NCBI GenBank assembly: GCA_963730995.1
Contig: CAVSUB010000013.1
Span: forward strand, 434,001 to 498,000
Length of the DNA: 64,000 bases
Direction of reading: 5' to 3'
Source of the DNA: CAVSUB01 sp963730995
GTDB taxonomy: Bacteria; Acidobacteriota; Vicinamibacteria; Vicinamibacterales; 2-12-FULL-66-21
The position numbers and the translations under genes are program-made. Under the pieces are notes generated by a model. That model was not told the DNA's origin and ran no database searches. It saw only the letters and a program-made list of their open reading frames with translations. Below, piece after piece: positions 43,889 to 51,746 of this stretch. The stretch's first letter is position 1. The number at the start of each line of letters is the position of its first letter.

Positions 43889-46006
43889 TCATCCCACTCC
43901 GACCAACCCAAATCGCTGCTCCCAACTCGATCGTACGAGCGCCGTCAACGTCTCCGATTCGTTGACGTCATCGAGGGCGGCGATCGCCTCCCGCCGCGCC
44001 TCTTCCATCAACTGATGATCGCGCAGGAGGTCGCCGACGCGGAGGGTCGGCATTCCGGACTGGCGTGTGCCGAAGAAATCGCCAGGTCCGCGCTGCTCGA
44101 GGTCGCGCTCGGCGATGACGAACCCGTCGGTGGTTTCGGTCAGCGCCTTGAGACGATCGCGTCCCTGATCCGTGAGCGGCGACTGGTACAGCAGAATGCA
44201 GTACGACGAGTGCGGACCCCGTCCGACGCGTCCGCGCAGCTGGTGAAGCTGTGAAAGGCCGAAGCGCTCGGCATGCTCGACGAGCATCACCGAGGCGTTC
44301 GGCACGTCCACGCCCACCTCGACGACGGTCGTCGACACGAGCAGGTTGACGTCCCCGCGCGCGAACGCCGCCATGACCCGTTCTTTCTCGTCCGACTTCA
44401 TGCGGCCATGGAGCAGAGCGACGCGGTACGCCTGGAAGACGTCCTGCGCAAGATGGTCCGCCATCTCGGTGGCGGCCTTGAGGTCGACTTTCTCCGACTC
44501 CTCGACGAGGGGGTAGATCACGTAGATCTGTCGGCCTGCGTCGATCTGCTGGCGGACGAAGTCGTAGATCTCGTCCCGTCGCGACTCCGGCTTGGCGATC
44601 GTCTTGATCGGATGCCGGCCCGGCGGCATTTCCCTCATCACCGAGACGTCAAGGTCTCCGTACGTCGTGAGTGCGAGCGTGCGTGGAATCGGCGTCGCAG
44701 TCATGACGAGGACGTCCGGGTGCAGCCCCTTCGAGCGCAGCAGCGCCCGTTGCATCACGCCGAACCTGTGCTGCTCGTCGATGATGACAAGCCCCAGCTC
44801 GCGGAACGCGATCGGATCCTGCACGAGTGCATGCGTGCCCACGACAAGGTGGAGCGAGCCGGAGGACAGCTCCGCCTGCGCCTCGCGGCGCTGCCGCGCC
44901 GGCGTGGATCCGGTCAGCAGCGCCATCCGGAAGCGAGACGACTCCAGCAGCTTTCGAATCGTGATGTAGTGCTGCTCCGCCAGAATCTCTGTCGGCGCCA
45001 TGAACGCGACCTGGAAGCCGTTCTCCATGGCCACGATGGCCGCCATCAGCGCGACGATCGTCTTCCCGGATCCGACGTCTCCCTGCAGAAGCCGGTTCAT
45101 CGGAGACATCCGCTGCAGGTCGGCCACGATCTCCGCGATGGCCTTCTTCTGATCGCCGGTGAGGCGAAACGGCAACACTCGTCGGACGGCCTCGCGGATG
45201 TCGTCGGTGATCCGGACTGCGCGGGGCTTCTGCTCTGCTTCGGCCTTCCGCTTACGAAGGATCAGCCCGAGCTGAAAGAGGAAGAACTCCTCGAAGATCA
45301 ACCGGCGATGCGCGCGGGAGCGGAAGCGATTCAGCTCGTCGACGTCGGCGCCTTCCCGCGGATAGTGCACGTACTCCAGCGCAGCCCGCCGGTCGAGAAG
45401 CTCCTGACGTTCGAGCACTGCCGAGGGAATCGGATCCGGCAGCGTCTCGGGCAGCTGCGTCAACGCTTCGTGCACGAGCACGCGCTGCATCTTCGTCGTC
45501 AGGTTTCCGGTCTTCTCGTAGACGGGAACGATCCGGCCGGTATGAAGCGTGTCATCTTCGACGGACTCCCGCGACGCAGGGTCCGCAGCGCCTTCGCCCC
45601 GCAGCACTTCGTACTGCGGGTTCTGGAGCTGAAGGCCGTGAGACGTCAGCTCCAGCTTGCCGAACAGGATGACGCGCTGACGCGGGTGAAAAATGTCGGC
45701 CAGGAAGGGCTGATTGAACCAGATCGCGCGGATCGATCCGGTCGCGTCGCGAACGAGCAGCTCGAATATCCGGAAGCGCGGACGGCGTGTCGGCCTGACG
45801 CCGGCGCTGACGACCTCCCCGATGATGGAAGCCGCGACACCGGGCCGGAGCGAGGCAATGGTCTGGAAGTGGCCGCGGTCTTCGTAGCGGATGGGAAAGC
45901 GATAGAGAAGGTCTTCGATCGTCTGCAGGCCGACGCGCTGCAGGTCGGCGGCCCGTCTGGGGCCGACACCCTTCAGGTACTGAAGTGACGACGCAAGGTA
46001 GTCCAT
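43889..46006 (-). CDS. recG: ATP-dependent DNA helicase RecG
   Basis: Branch-migrating helicase for stalled forks and recombination intermediates, 705 aa. The N-terminal wedge (OB) domain is recognised from LQYLKGVGPRRAADLQRVGLQTIEDLLYRFP. Helicase motifs: Walker A QGDVGSGKTIVALMAA, LVIIDEQHRFGVMQR, VMTATPIPRTLALT, and the C-terminal VVEVGVDVPNASVM, QLRGRVGRG. Full length. Confidence 0.97.
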   Translation of the reverse strand: MDYLASSLQYLKGVGPRRAADLQRVGLQTIEDLLYRFPIRYEDRGHFQTIASLRPGVAASIIGEVVSAGVRPTRRPRFRIFELLVRDATGSIRAIWFNQPFLADIFHPRQRVILFGKLELTSHGLQLQNPQYEVLRGEGAADPASRESVEDDTLHTGRIVPVYEKTGNLTTKMQRVLVHEALTQLPETLPDPIPSAVLERQELLDRRAALEYVHYPREGADVDELNRFRSRAHRRLIFEEFFLFQLGLILRKRKAEAEQKPRAVRITDDIREAVRRVLPFRLTGDQKKAIAEIVADLQRMSPMNRLLQGDVGSGKTIVALMAAIVAMENGFQVAFMAPTEILAEQHYITIRKLLESSRFRMALLTGSTPARQRREAQAELSSGSLHLVVGTHALVQDPIAFRELGLVIIDEQHRFGVMQRALLRSKGLHPDVLVMTATPIPRTLALTTYGDLDVSVMREMPPGRHPIKTIAKPESRRDEIYDFVRQQIDAGRQIYVIYPLVEESEKVDLKAATEMADHLAQDVFQAYRVALLHGRMKSDEKERVMAAFARGDVNLLVSTTVVEVGVDVPNASVMLVEHAERFGLSQLHQLRGRVGRGPHSSYCILLYQSPLTDQGRDRLKALTETTDGFVIAERDLEQRGPGDFFGTRQSGMPTLRVGDLLRDHQLMEEARREAIAALDDVNESETLTALVRSSWEQRFGLVGVG

Positions 46007-46030
46007 GCAGCGCTCAGCATGCAGCCGACC

Positions 46031-46639
46031 TCACTGCAAGATAGTGGCTTGCCCCCGCTCGACGCGGATTTCGCGAATGTGCGCAGGCAGCTCGAAGGGA
46101 TCGTCCATGCTGATCCCACGCGGGTTCTCGGGCGTCCGCGAGTAGTACGCCAGGAGCTCCTGCAGCAGCGATTTCGGAACGGAGACGCCGGAGATCTGCG
46201 CGGACTCGAGCTGAAAACGCCCGACGCCGTCCTTGGTGATGAGGAGCCCGCTCGCCGTCAGCGGCAGCGATCCCGTCAGGTACGCCATCGGATCGAGCCA
46301 GCCGCGCTGCTTCTGCTTCCGCACGGCATCGAGGTCGACGACCGCCTGGCCGCCGACACGTCCTTCGCCGAGCGCATTCAGCCGTGGCTCGACGATGCCG
46401 GGAGGAATCTGGCCCTTGGCTGCGTACTCGAAGTAGGCGTTGACCTCGGCCTCGGAGATCGGTGTCGACAGGCTTCCGGCACGGGCGCGCTTCTCGTTGC
46501 CGAACGCCACGATTCGCGTCAGCTTGCCTTCGAATCGATCCGAATCCTGCTTTGAAAGACGAGGCTGCTGCCGGGCGACCGCCGGAACGACGGTCAGCAC
46601 GCTCACAGCCAGGATGACGGCGAGTCGTGGAGCAGACAT
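46031..46639 (-). CDS. Secreted protein of unknown function
   Basis: A 202-aa protein with a signal peptide (LAVILAVSVLTVVPAVA). Recognisable segments are EAEVNAYFEYAAKGQIPPGIVEPRL, AVVDLDAVRKQKQ, YLTGSLPLTASGLLITKDGVGRF and a basic end ELPAHIREIRVERGQATI. The even beta-rich spacing suggests a lipid-binding or BAM-like sheet, but no family can be named. A TTGCAA-16-TAGAAT promoter ends 6 nt before ATG 46639. The gene precedes recG on the same strand (24 nt). Confidence 0.7.
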   Translation of the reverse strand: MSAPRLAVILAVSVLTVVPAVARQQPRLSKQDSDRFEGKLTRIVAFGNEKRARAGSLSTPISEAEVNAYFEYAAKGQIPPGIVEPRLNALGEGRVGGQAVVDLDAVRKQKQRGWLDPMAYLTGSLPLTASGLLITKDGVGRFQLESAQISGVSVPKSLLQELLAYYSRTPENPRGISMDDPFELPAHIREIRVERGQATILQ

Positions 46640-46645
46640 GAAACG

Positions 46646-46673
46646 ATTCTACACGGAGGGCCGGCCCTTGCAA
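46646..46673 (-). promoter_or_regulatory. Promoter of the 46.6-kb secreted-protein gene (leaderless type)
   Basis: Minus-strand -35 TTGCAA (46673-46668), 16-nt spacer, -10 TAGAAT (46651-46646), then 6 nt to ATG 46639. Confidence 0.55.
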
Positions 46674-46762
46674 TCCCATGCCGCGTCAGAATGGGGCTTG
46701 CGGCCCTCGTCTGAGCGATCGAGGGAACCGCCACTGCGGGGTCGGGACGCTGCACTGACCAG

Positions 46763-47386
46763 CTACTGACCTCCACGCCCTGACCGGTTCGCCCGCTCGC
46801 GAGCCCGGAGCACGAGATCCAGCTTCCGGCGCTCGATTGTCTCCTCGAAGATCCGGAAGCGCGCCTGCTGACGCACGTCCAGCACTTCGTCCAGCGTTTC
46901 GTAAGCCTTCCGCATCTCGACGGTGGCGCGCTCGTCGTGGTCGCGGAGAGCTTTGAGTCGCTCGCGCACGACCGTCTCGTCCGGCGTGGGCTCTAGCGGG
47001 CCGGTCAGCCTCCGCAGGTCCTGCAGGATCTGATTCCTCTCGCGCTGATTCCGGCGGCGCGCTTCCTGGAGTCGCTTCAGCCTGGTGACGAACTGTGCAT
47101 ACTGCGCGTCGGTCAGCGTCAGCTCGGCCTGCGCTCGAACGATCGCGTATGTATCCAGCATATTGACCAGCTCGCCCGTCGACACGGGAGCCAGTGGATC
47201 CGACGGATCAGATCGATTGCTCCGATTCGGCGCGGCAGGCGGGTCCTGTGCGTCACGCGTGACCGGCGCCTGGAGCGAAGCCGCCGCATGTGCAGGCGCG
47301 CCTCCCAAGGTTCCGGCGACCAGCAGGCCGACCAGCACCGCCAGCGATCGCATTCGAATCGTCTTCGTCACTCCCGTACGCCTCAA
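46763..47386 (-). CDS. Secreted Spy/CpxP-like helical protein
   Basis: A 207-aa protein with a signal peptide (SLAVLVGLLVAGTLGGAPAHA), a Pro/Asn/Ser linker and an Arg/Glu-rich helical body (LTLTDAQYAQFVTRLKRLQEARRRNQRERNQILQDLRR, QARFRIFEETIERRKLDL). Composition and the LT..Q..F..RL repeats recall Spy/CpxP-type periplasmic chaperones and metal sensors. It overlaps the anti-sigma gene by 4 bp and is third in the sigma/anti-sigma operon, so it may be part of that envelope-stress circuit. Confidence 0.7.
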   Translation of the reverse strand: MRRTGVTKTIRMRSLAVLVGLLVAGTLGGAPAHAAASLQAPVTRDAQDPPAAPNRSNRSDPSDPLAPVSTGELVNMLDTYAIVRAQAELTLTDAQYAQFVTRLKRLQEARRRNQRERNQILQDLRRLTGPLEPTPDETVVRERLKALRDHDERATVEMRKAYETLDEVLDVRQQARFRIFEETIERRKLDLVLRARERANRSGRGGQ

Positions 47387-47991
47387 CGATTGAGCTCGCG
47401 TTGAAGCAACCGCGCGAGCTCGGACTGTTCCTGGGTCGTCAGTTCCGCCGTCATCCGCTCGGCCGCGTCCGGGCGCGTGCTGATCCCCGCATCATGGGCG
47501 TCGTCCCACTCGACTTGATCGGCGACGTTCCGCACGACCGCCCATGCATCGTCCGCGTCGATATCGTCGGGCAGCTCCAATCCGGCAGAAACCGCCGCGG
47601 CGGTCGGCGCCTTGAGCACGATCGACGAGGGAGTGTCGAGCGGTGCGCGCGGCAGCATCGAGTGCGAGATGGCGACAGCCAGGGCCACGGAGGCGATTCC
47701 GGCGGCCCATGCCGTGCCGGGTCGCCAGAGGCGATCGCGCCAGGAGATCGTCGCCGGTATCGAGGTCACGGCGTCGCGAACACGCGTTGACAGGTGGTCC
47801 CAGAACAATGGAGACGGTTCGGGGACGTCGCTGTTCGCGGGACCGCGGTGGTCGATGACACGGGCCAGCACGGACTCCATCTCCGTCGCCCGCGTGCGGC
47901 ATGCTTCGCAGTCGCGCACGTGCGTTCGACGGTCCAGCGGCAAGGCGTCGTCCATCAGGTCGGCGAATTCGGGGTCCGTCAGATGAGTCAT
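47383..47991 (-). CDS. Zinc-finger anti-sigma factor
   Basis: A 202-aa membrane anti-sigma protein. The N-terminal ZAS motif RRTHVRDCEACRTR (HxxxCxxC) binds sigma, a single TM (GTAWAAGIASVALAVAI) crosses the membrane, and the C-terminal ~85 residues face the periplasm. Overlaps its sigma gene by ATGA, the usual pairing, and should hold that sigma inactive until envelope stress. Confidence 0.88.
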   Translation of the reverse strand: MTHLTDPEFADLMDDALPLDRRTHVRDCEACRTRATEMESVLARVIDHRGPANSDVPEPSPLFWDHLSTRVRDAVTSIPATISWRDRLWRPGTAWAAGIASVALAVAISHSMLPRAPLDTPSSIVLKAPTAAAVSAGLELPDDIDADDAWAVVRNVADQVEWDDAHDAGISTRPDAAERMTAELTTQEQSELARLLQRELNR

Positions 47992-48650
47992 TGCAGCAGC
48001 TTCTTCAAGTTGGCCAGCGCGTGAAAAAAGTTTGCTTTCACGGCGCCCACCGAGCTCCCGAGAATGTCTGCGATCTCGTTGTGCGGGAGCTCATGATAGA
48101 CGCGCAGAATCAGCGTCGCACGCTGTTTCCTCGGGAGCCGCCCAATCGCGGTCCGGACTTCTGCCGCGCGTTCCGCTCTGAGCAGCGTCGTATCGGGGAG
48201 TTCCGCTGCCGAGTCCCTGTGCTCGCGCAACTCCAGCGCCTCGGTTCGCGGCGTCTTGAGCGCCATGCGATTGAGGCTGACGTTCACCGCGATCCGATAG
48301 AGCCATGTTCCCAGGGACGAACGCGCCCGGAAACCGCGCAGTCCGCGATACGCCCGGATGAAGACGTCCTGCGCCAGATCGCTGGCGTCCTCGTGGTTGC
48401 CCACGAACCGGTAGCAGAGCTGGTACACCTGCCGGCGGTATCGCTCGACGATGACGTCGAAGGCGCCGGCACGGCCGCTGAGCGAGGCGTCGACGAGGGT
48501 CTGCTCGTCCGCGGTTTCCCAATTCGCATCCATCGGGCGCGATTCGAGGGAAGCGGCGTTCGCATCCGCCTCGTGGCTCGCAGGAGTCGTCACCCGAACC
48601 CGCATGCCGGGGGCGTCACCCACGTGGGCGTTCCATGTTCGAGTCAGCAT
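47988..48650 (-). CDS. ECF RNA polymerase sigma factor (RpoE-like)
   Basis: Region 2: GAFDVIVERYRRQVYQLCYRFVGNHEDASDLAQDVFIRAYRGLRGF; region 4: LPRKQRATLILRVYHELPHNEIADILGSSVGAVKANFFHAL. The annotated ATG at 48650 adds ~39 poorly conserved residues; ATG 48533 (MDANWETADEQTLVD) would give a 182-aa protein of normal size and may be the real start. It is co-translated with the anti-sigma gene. Confidence 0.92.
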   Translation of the reverse strand: MLTRTWNAHVGDAPGMRVRVTTPASHEADANAASLESRPMDANWETADEQTLVDASLSGRAGAFDVIVERYRRQVYQLCYRFVGNHEDASDLAQDVFIRAYRGLRGFRARSSLGTWLYRIAVNVSLNRMALKTPRTEALELREHRDSAAELPDTTLLRAERAAEVRTAIGRLPRKQRATLILRVYHELPHNEIADILGSSVGAVKANFFHALANLKKLLQ

Positions 48651-48720
48651 CGCACGTCACGGCCAGCAGAGACATTGTCCATGGGACGAGTCCGCTAATG
48701 GCTTAGACCAGCGAAACCGG

Positions 48721-48774
48721 GCGAAAGTTACTCAACAGTAGACGATTGACTTTCGCTTTTCCTTTGCATATAGT
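48721..48774 (+). promoter_or_regulatory. lexA promoter with inverted repeat
   Basis: -35 TTGACT (48746-48751), 17-nt spacer, -10 TATAGT (48769-48774), 8 nt before ATG 48783, so the mRNA is probably leaderless. gcgaaagt (48721-48728) and actttcgc (48749-48756) form an 8-bp dyad whose right arm overlaps the -35, a plausible operator. It does not match the E. coli or GAAC-N4-GTTC LexA boxes. Confidence 0.7.
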
Positions 48775-48782
48775 GCGCGACC

Positions 48783-49389
48783 ATGCAGCCACTGACGAAG
48801 CGCCAGCGCGAGATTCTCGATTACCTGAACGACTTCATCCAGCAGCACGGCTACGCCCCGAGCCTGGAAGAAATCGGTCGAAGATTCGGGCTCTCCTCGC
48901 TCGCGACTGTCCACAAGCACCTGACGAATCTGGAGGAGAAGGGCTTCATCAAGCGCGCATGGAACCGGAGCCGGTCGGTCGAGCTCGTGCCGACGCGGGT
49001 TGGCGGGCGCGCGGTGGAACTGCCGCTCCTTGGATACGTGGCCGCCGGCGCGCCAATCGAGGCGGTGGCCGGCAGCGAGACGATTGCCGTTCCGGAGAAC
49101 CTGACCGGCAAACGCGATTCGTACGTCCTGCGCGTCAAGGGCAATTCGATGATCGACGAGCAAATCAAGGACGGCGACTTCGTCATCGTCGAGGACCGGC
49201 GCACGGCGGAGAACGGCGAGATGGTGATTGCCCTGCTTGAACGGGTCGGACGTGACGCTCAAGAAGCTCTATCGGGAGCAGGGACGCATCCGCCTGCAGC
49301 CGGCGAATCCGTCGATGCAGCCGATGATGCTGCTGCCCGACCAGGTGCAGGTCCAGGGCGTCGTCGTCGGCGTCATGAGGCGCTACTGA
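48783..49389 (+). CDS. lexA: SOS repressor LexA (one frameshift)
   Basis: Self-cleaving repressor of DNA damage genes, ~201 aa after repair. The winged-helix N-terminus is PLTKRQREILDYLNDFIQQHGYAPSLEEIGRRFGLSS. The cleavage bond is Ala-Gly in GYVAAGAP, the nucleophile Ser lies in VKGNSMIDEQI, and the general-base Lys is in VTLKKLYREQ. The last motif and the terminal MRRY lie in another frame, entered after a change near 49240, where one extra base would explain it. The full C-terminal sequence is conserved, so the break is probably a sequence error. Confidence 0.9.
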
Positions 49390-49397
49390 GGCCGTGC

Positions 49398-49403
49398 TAC
49401 AGT
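49398..49403 (+). promoter_or_regulatory. -10 element of the DUF3467 gene (leaderless type)
   Basis: TACAGT ends 6 nt before ATG 49410 in the 20-bp gap after lexA. Confidence 0.35.
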
Positions 49404-49409
49404 GCCGGC

Positions 49410-49715
49410 ATGACCGAACGCAAGCAAATCAACTTCACAATCATTCCTGACGACGCCGGCGACGTCCCGCGGATTTACGCGAACTTCTGCGCCATCTCGC
49501 ACTCCCCTTTCGACTTCACGCTTTCCTTCTGCGAAGTGATGCCGCTGACCGAAAAGGACGTCCAGGCGGCCGAGGCCGACCATGTGATCCGCGCGCCCGT
49601 TCGCGCCAAGGTCGCCGTTCCGCTCCAGGTCGTGCCGAACCTCATTGCCGCTCTCCAGGAGCACATGCGGATCTACAACGAATCGACAGGTCCGGGCTGG
49701 GACAAAGTTCACTGA
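49410..49715 (+). CDS. DUF3467 family protein
   Basis: A 101-aa soluble protein matching DUF3467: INFTIIPDDAGDVPRIYANFCAISHSPFDFTLSFCEVMP, then a basic turn VRAKVAVPLQVVPNLIAALQEHMRIYNES. Function unknown; family members sit beside varied cytoplasmic genes. It starts 20 nt after lexA and may be co-transcribed with it or made from its own -10 element. Confidence 0.85.
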   Translation: MTERKQINFTIIPDDAGDVPRIYANFCAISHSPFDFTLSFCEVMPLTEKDVQAAEADHVIRAPVRAKVAVPLQVVPNLIAALQEHMRIYNESTGPGWDKVH

Positions 49716-49850
49716 GTGTGTCGGGCGCTGACGGACTCGACCAACAGATCCTTCAGGACGAGCGTTTAGCTCCTTGAGCGCGCGTGAGAGCGCGCCGCGC
49801 CGGAAGCGGCGGGGGGGATGGGGCCCCCGCAAGCGACGGCGATGGGGGGT

Positions 49851-49873
49851 CCGGCGGGGCGAAGCCCCGCGGT
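49851..49873 (+). repeat. REP-like hairpin (gcggggc-gaa-gccccgc)
   Basis: Perfect 7-bp stem with a 3-nt loop, just before a sigma factor gene. Almost the same 23-bp element is at 53123-53145. Confidence 0.75.
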
Positions 49874-49879
49874 CTGAAT

Positions 49880-50434
49880 ATGACGGGTGAAGCACTGCTG
49901 CTCGCCACGACGACGGAACGTCCGAAGGACGATGCCGCCGTGCGTCTGGGGGCGCTGTTCGACGCCCATCAGCCAAGGCTCTTCCGACTGGCGCGCCGGT
50001 TGGCGGGGAGTGCCGAGGATGCGAGAGACCTCGTCCAGGAGACCTTCCTCCGTGCGGCCCGGTCTCCCGAATCGGTGCCGGACGGCTCGGCGCACGAAGA
50101 GGCCTGGCTCGTCCGCGTCCTGATCAACATCTGCCGCGATCGCTGGCGGCAGGTTGCGGTCCGCCGGTTCCATCAGCCCTCACTCGACCTTGCTCCACCC
50201 TCGACCCATCCGGAGTCGGCGTTGATCGCAAGATCGCTCGTCTGGCGGGCGCTCGACCAACTGCCGCCGAGACGGCGCGCGATCCTGATTCTCTACGAGC
50301 TCGAAGGCACACAGATTCCTGCGATCGCGCGGCTGCTCGGTGTCACCGCGGTGACCGTTCGCTGGCACTTGTCGGTGGGACGACGCGAGATGGCGCGAGC
50401 ACTGACGGCCTCGCCATCGGGAGAACGAACATGA
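49880..50434 (+). CDS. ECF RNA polymerase sigma factor
   Basis: A 184-aa protein from ATG 49880. Region 2 is VRLGALFDAHQPRLFRLARRLAGSAEDARDLVQETFLRAAR; region 4 is LPPRRRAILILYELEGTQIPAIARLLGVTAVTVRWHLSVGRREMARAL. First of three ATGA-overlapping genes whose other members are a small TM protein and a secreted coiled-coil protein, so it likely controls an envelope response. Sequence upstream of ATG 49880 is REP-like repeat, so the longer frame is rejected. Confidence 0.9.
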   Translation: MTGEALLLATTTERPKDDAAVRLGALFDAHQPRLFRLARRLAGSAEDARDLVQETFLRAARSPESVPDGSAHEEAWLVRVLINICRDRWRQVAVRRFHQPSLDLAPPSTHPESALIARSLVWRALDQLPPRRRAILILYELEGTQIPAIARLLGVTAVTVRWHLSVGRREMARALTASPSGERT

Positions 50435-50790
50435 AGACCCTTGCCGACTTGATGCGCGAGGGAGATCTTCTGGCACGCGATCACGGGCTCTCCGACGCGG
50501 AGGCATCGGCCATTCGGCGTCGCGTCGTGAGTGAGGCGACCGGCCAGCCTGCTCGGCGCGTCGCATGGAGGGGCGCCTTCGCGATTGTGGCCGCCATCGC
50601 TCTTGTGATTGCCGTCAGCCTGACGGCCCGGCGCCGGCCGCCGACTCAATTTGTTGCGTCCGGAGCAGCGGCCGTGGCTGACTCGGCCCGTCCAGCGGAG
50701 CGGCGCCAGCTCCAGTTTGCGACGCCCGGCGGCACGCGCATCATCTGGACGTTCGACTCCGACTTCTCGGTCAAGGAGACGATCCCATGA
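50431..50790 (+). CDS. Small single-pass membrane protein, probable anti-sigma partner
   Basis: A 119-aa protein with a cytoplasmic helical N-terminus (TLADLMREGDLLARDHGLSDAEASAIRRRVV), one TM (FAIVAAIALVIAVSLTA) and an extracytoplasmic tail ending in QLQFATPGGTRIIWTFDSDF. No ZAS motif. Position between the sigma and a secreted protein, with ATGA overlaps on both sides, suggests an anti-sigma or membrane sensor role; this is inferred from context only. Confidence 0.65.
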   Translation: MKTLADLMREGDLLARDHGLSDAEASAIRRRVVSEATGQPARRVAWRGAFAIVAAIALVIAVSLTARRRPPTQFVASGAAAVADSARPAERRQLQFATPGGTRIIWTFDSDFSVKETIP

Positions 50791-51647
50791 AGTCCTCGAC
50801 CGCGCTGGTACGGGTCCTGGCGCTCGCCATAGTGGTGACTGCCGCCCCGCTCTACCTGCGGGCCCAGCAGGCGACCAGTGGACAACCCGCGCCGCCGAAA
50901 GGTCGTGGCTCGGGCTCCCGGGGTGTTGGTGTGCGAGAGGAGTGGGCACGTCCGCAGGGATTCAGCGTGGTCCTCGTGCTCGGGGATCTGCGCGCGGTCG
51001 CGGGTGAAGAGGACATCCCGCCGGCAGCGCGCAAGGCGCTCACGGACATGAAGGACTTTCTGCCGTACCGCTCGTATCGGCTGCTCGATGCCGCCTGGAT
51101 TCTGTGCTGCAGCAGCACCCGGGCGGTCACCCGGCTGCGTGGACCCGACGAACACGAATACGAGATCGAGATCGAATCGGGCTCTGCGGATCAGAATCGC
51201 ACTTCGGTTCGGTTCAGCCTGCGTGACGTCACGATCTCCGAGAAGTCGGCGCCCCGCGAGGCGGCGGCCCCGCGATCTGCGACGCGGGGGACCAGCGCCC
51301 TGGAGCAGGAGGTTTCGGTTGCGAAGGAACGGCTCGAAACGGCACGCGCGAAGCTGACGCCGCAGCATCCGGACATCGCTCGGCTCGAGTCCGAGCTTCG
51401 AGCCGCCACGCAGCGTCTGGCCGAAGCGAAGGCTGCCCAAACCGGTGAGTACGTGCGTCAAGTCGAAGGCGAGAAGCGTTCGCGCGAAGGTCTGGCGGGC
51501 CCGAAGTTTGGCGATCGGTCGATCATGAACACCAGCTTCACGATGGACCTCGGCGAGACGGTTGTCGTGGGCACGTCACGATTGAGCGGGAACAGCAAGG
51601 CGCTCATCGCCCTGCTCACGGCCGTACCTTCGAAGTCGGCGCGGTAG
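50787..51647 (+). CDS. Secreted coiled-coil protein of unknown function
   Basis: A 286-aa protein with a signal peptide (LVRVLALAIVVTAAPLYLRA). A compact domain (GFSVVLVLGDLRA..PPAARKALTDMKDFLPYRSYRLLDAAWILCC) resembles the N1-type beta-alpha-beta domains of secretins. A coiled coil follows (LEQEVSVAKERLETARAKL..LESELRAATQRLAEAKAA) and then a terminal ETVVVGTSRLSGNSKALIALLTAV, which is the kind of strand found in secretin-like lids. Not assigned to a family. Third gene of the sigma operon starting at 49880. Confidence 0.7.
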   Translation: MKSSTALVRVLALAIVVTAAPLYLRAQQATSGQPAPPKGRGSGSRGVGVREEWARPQGFSVVLVLGDLRAVAGEEDIPPAARKALTDMKDFLPYRSYRLLDAAWILCCSSTRAVTRLRGPDEHEYEIEIESGSADQNRTSVRFSLRDVTISEKSAPREAAAPRSATRGTSALEQEVSVAKERLETARAKLTPQHPDIARLESELRAATQRLAEAKAAQTGEYVRQVEGEKRSREGLAGPKFGDRSIMNTSFTMDLGETVVVGTSRLSGNSKALIALLTAVPSKSAR

Positions 51648-51710
51648 GCACGCACACCAGGCTGCGTCAGGTTCCCCGCAGTCAAGTTCCGGATCGGTCG
51701 CATCCGGCGA

Positions 51711-51740
51711 CTGACGCGCATCGATCGGCGGCGTTACAAT
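51711..51740 (+). promoter_or_regulatory. Promoter of nth (leaderless type)
   Basis: CTGACG (51711-51716), 18-nt spacer, TACAAT (51735-51740), then 6 nt to ATG 51747. Confidence 0.5.
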
Positions 51741-51746
51741 CAGAGG

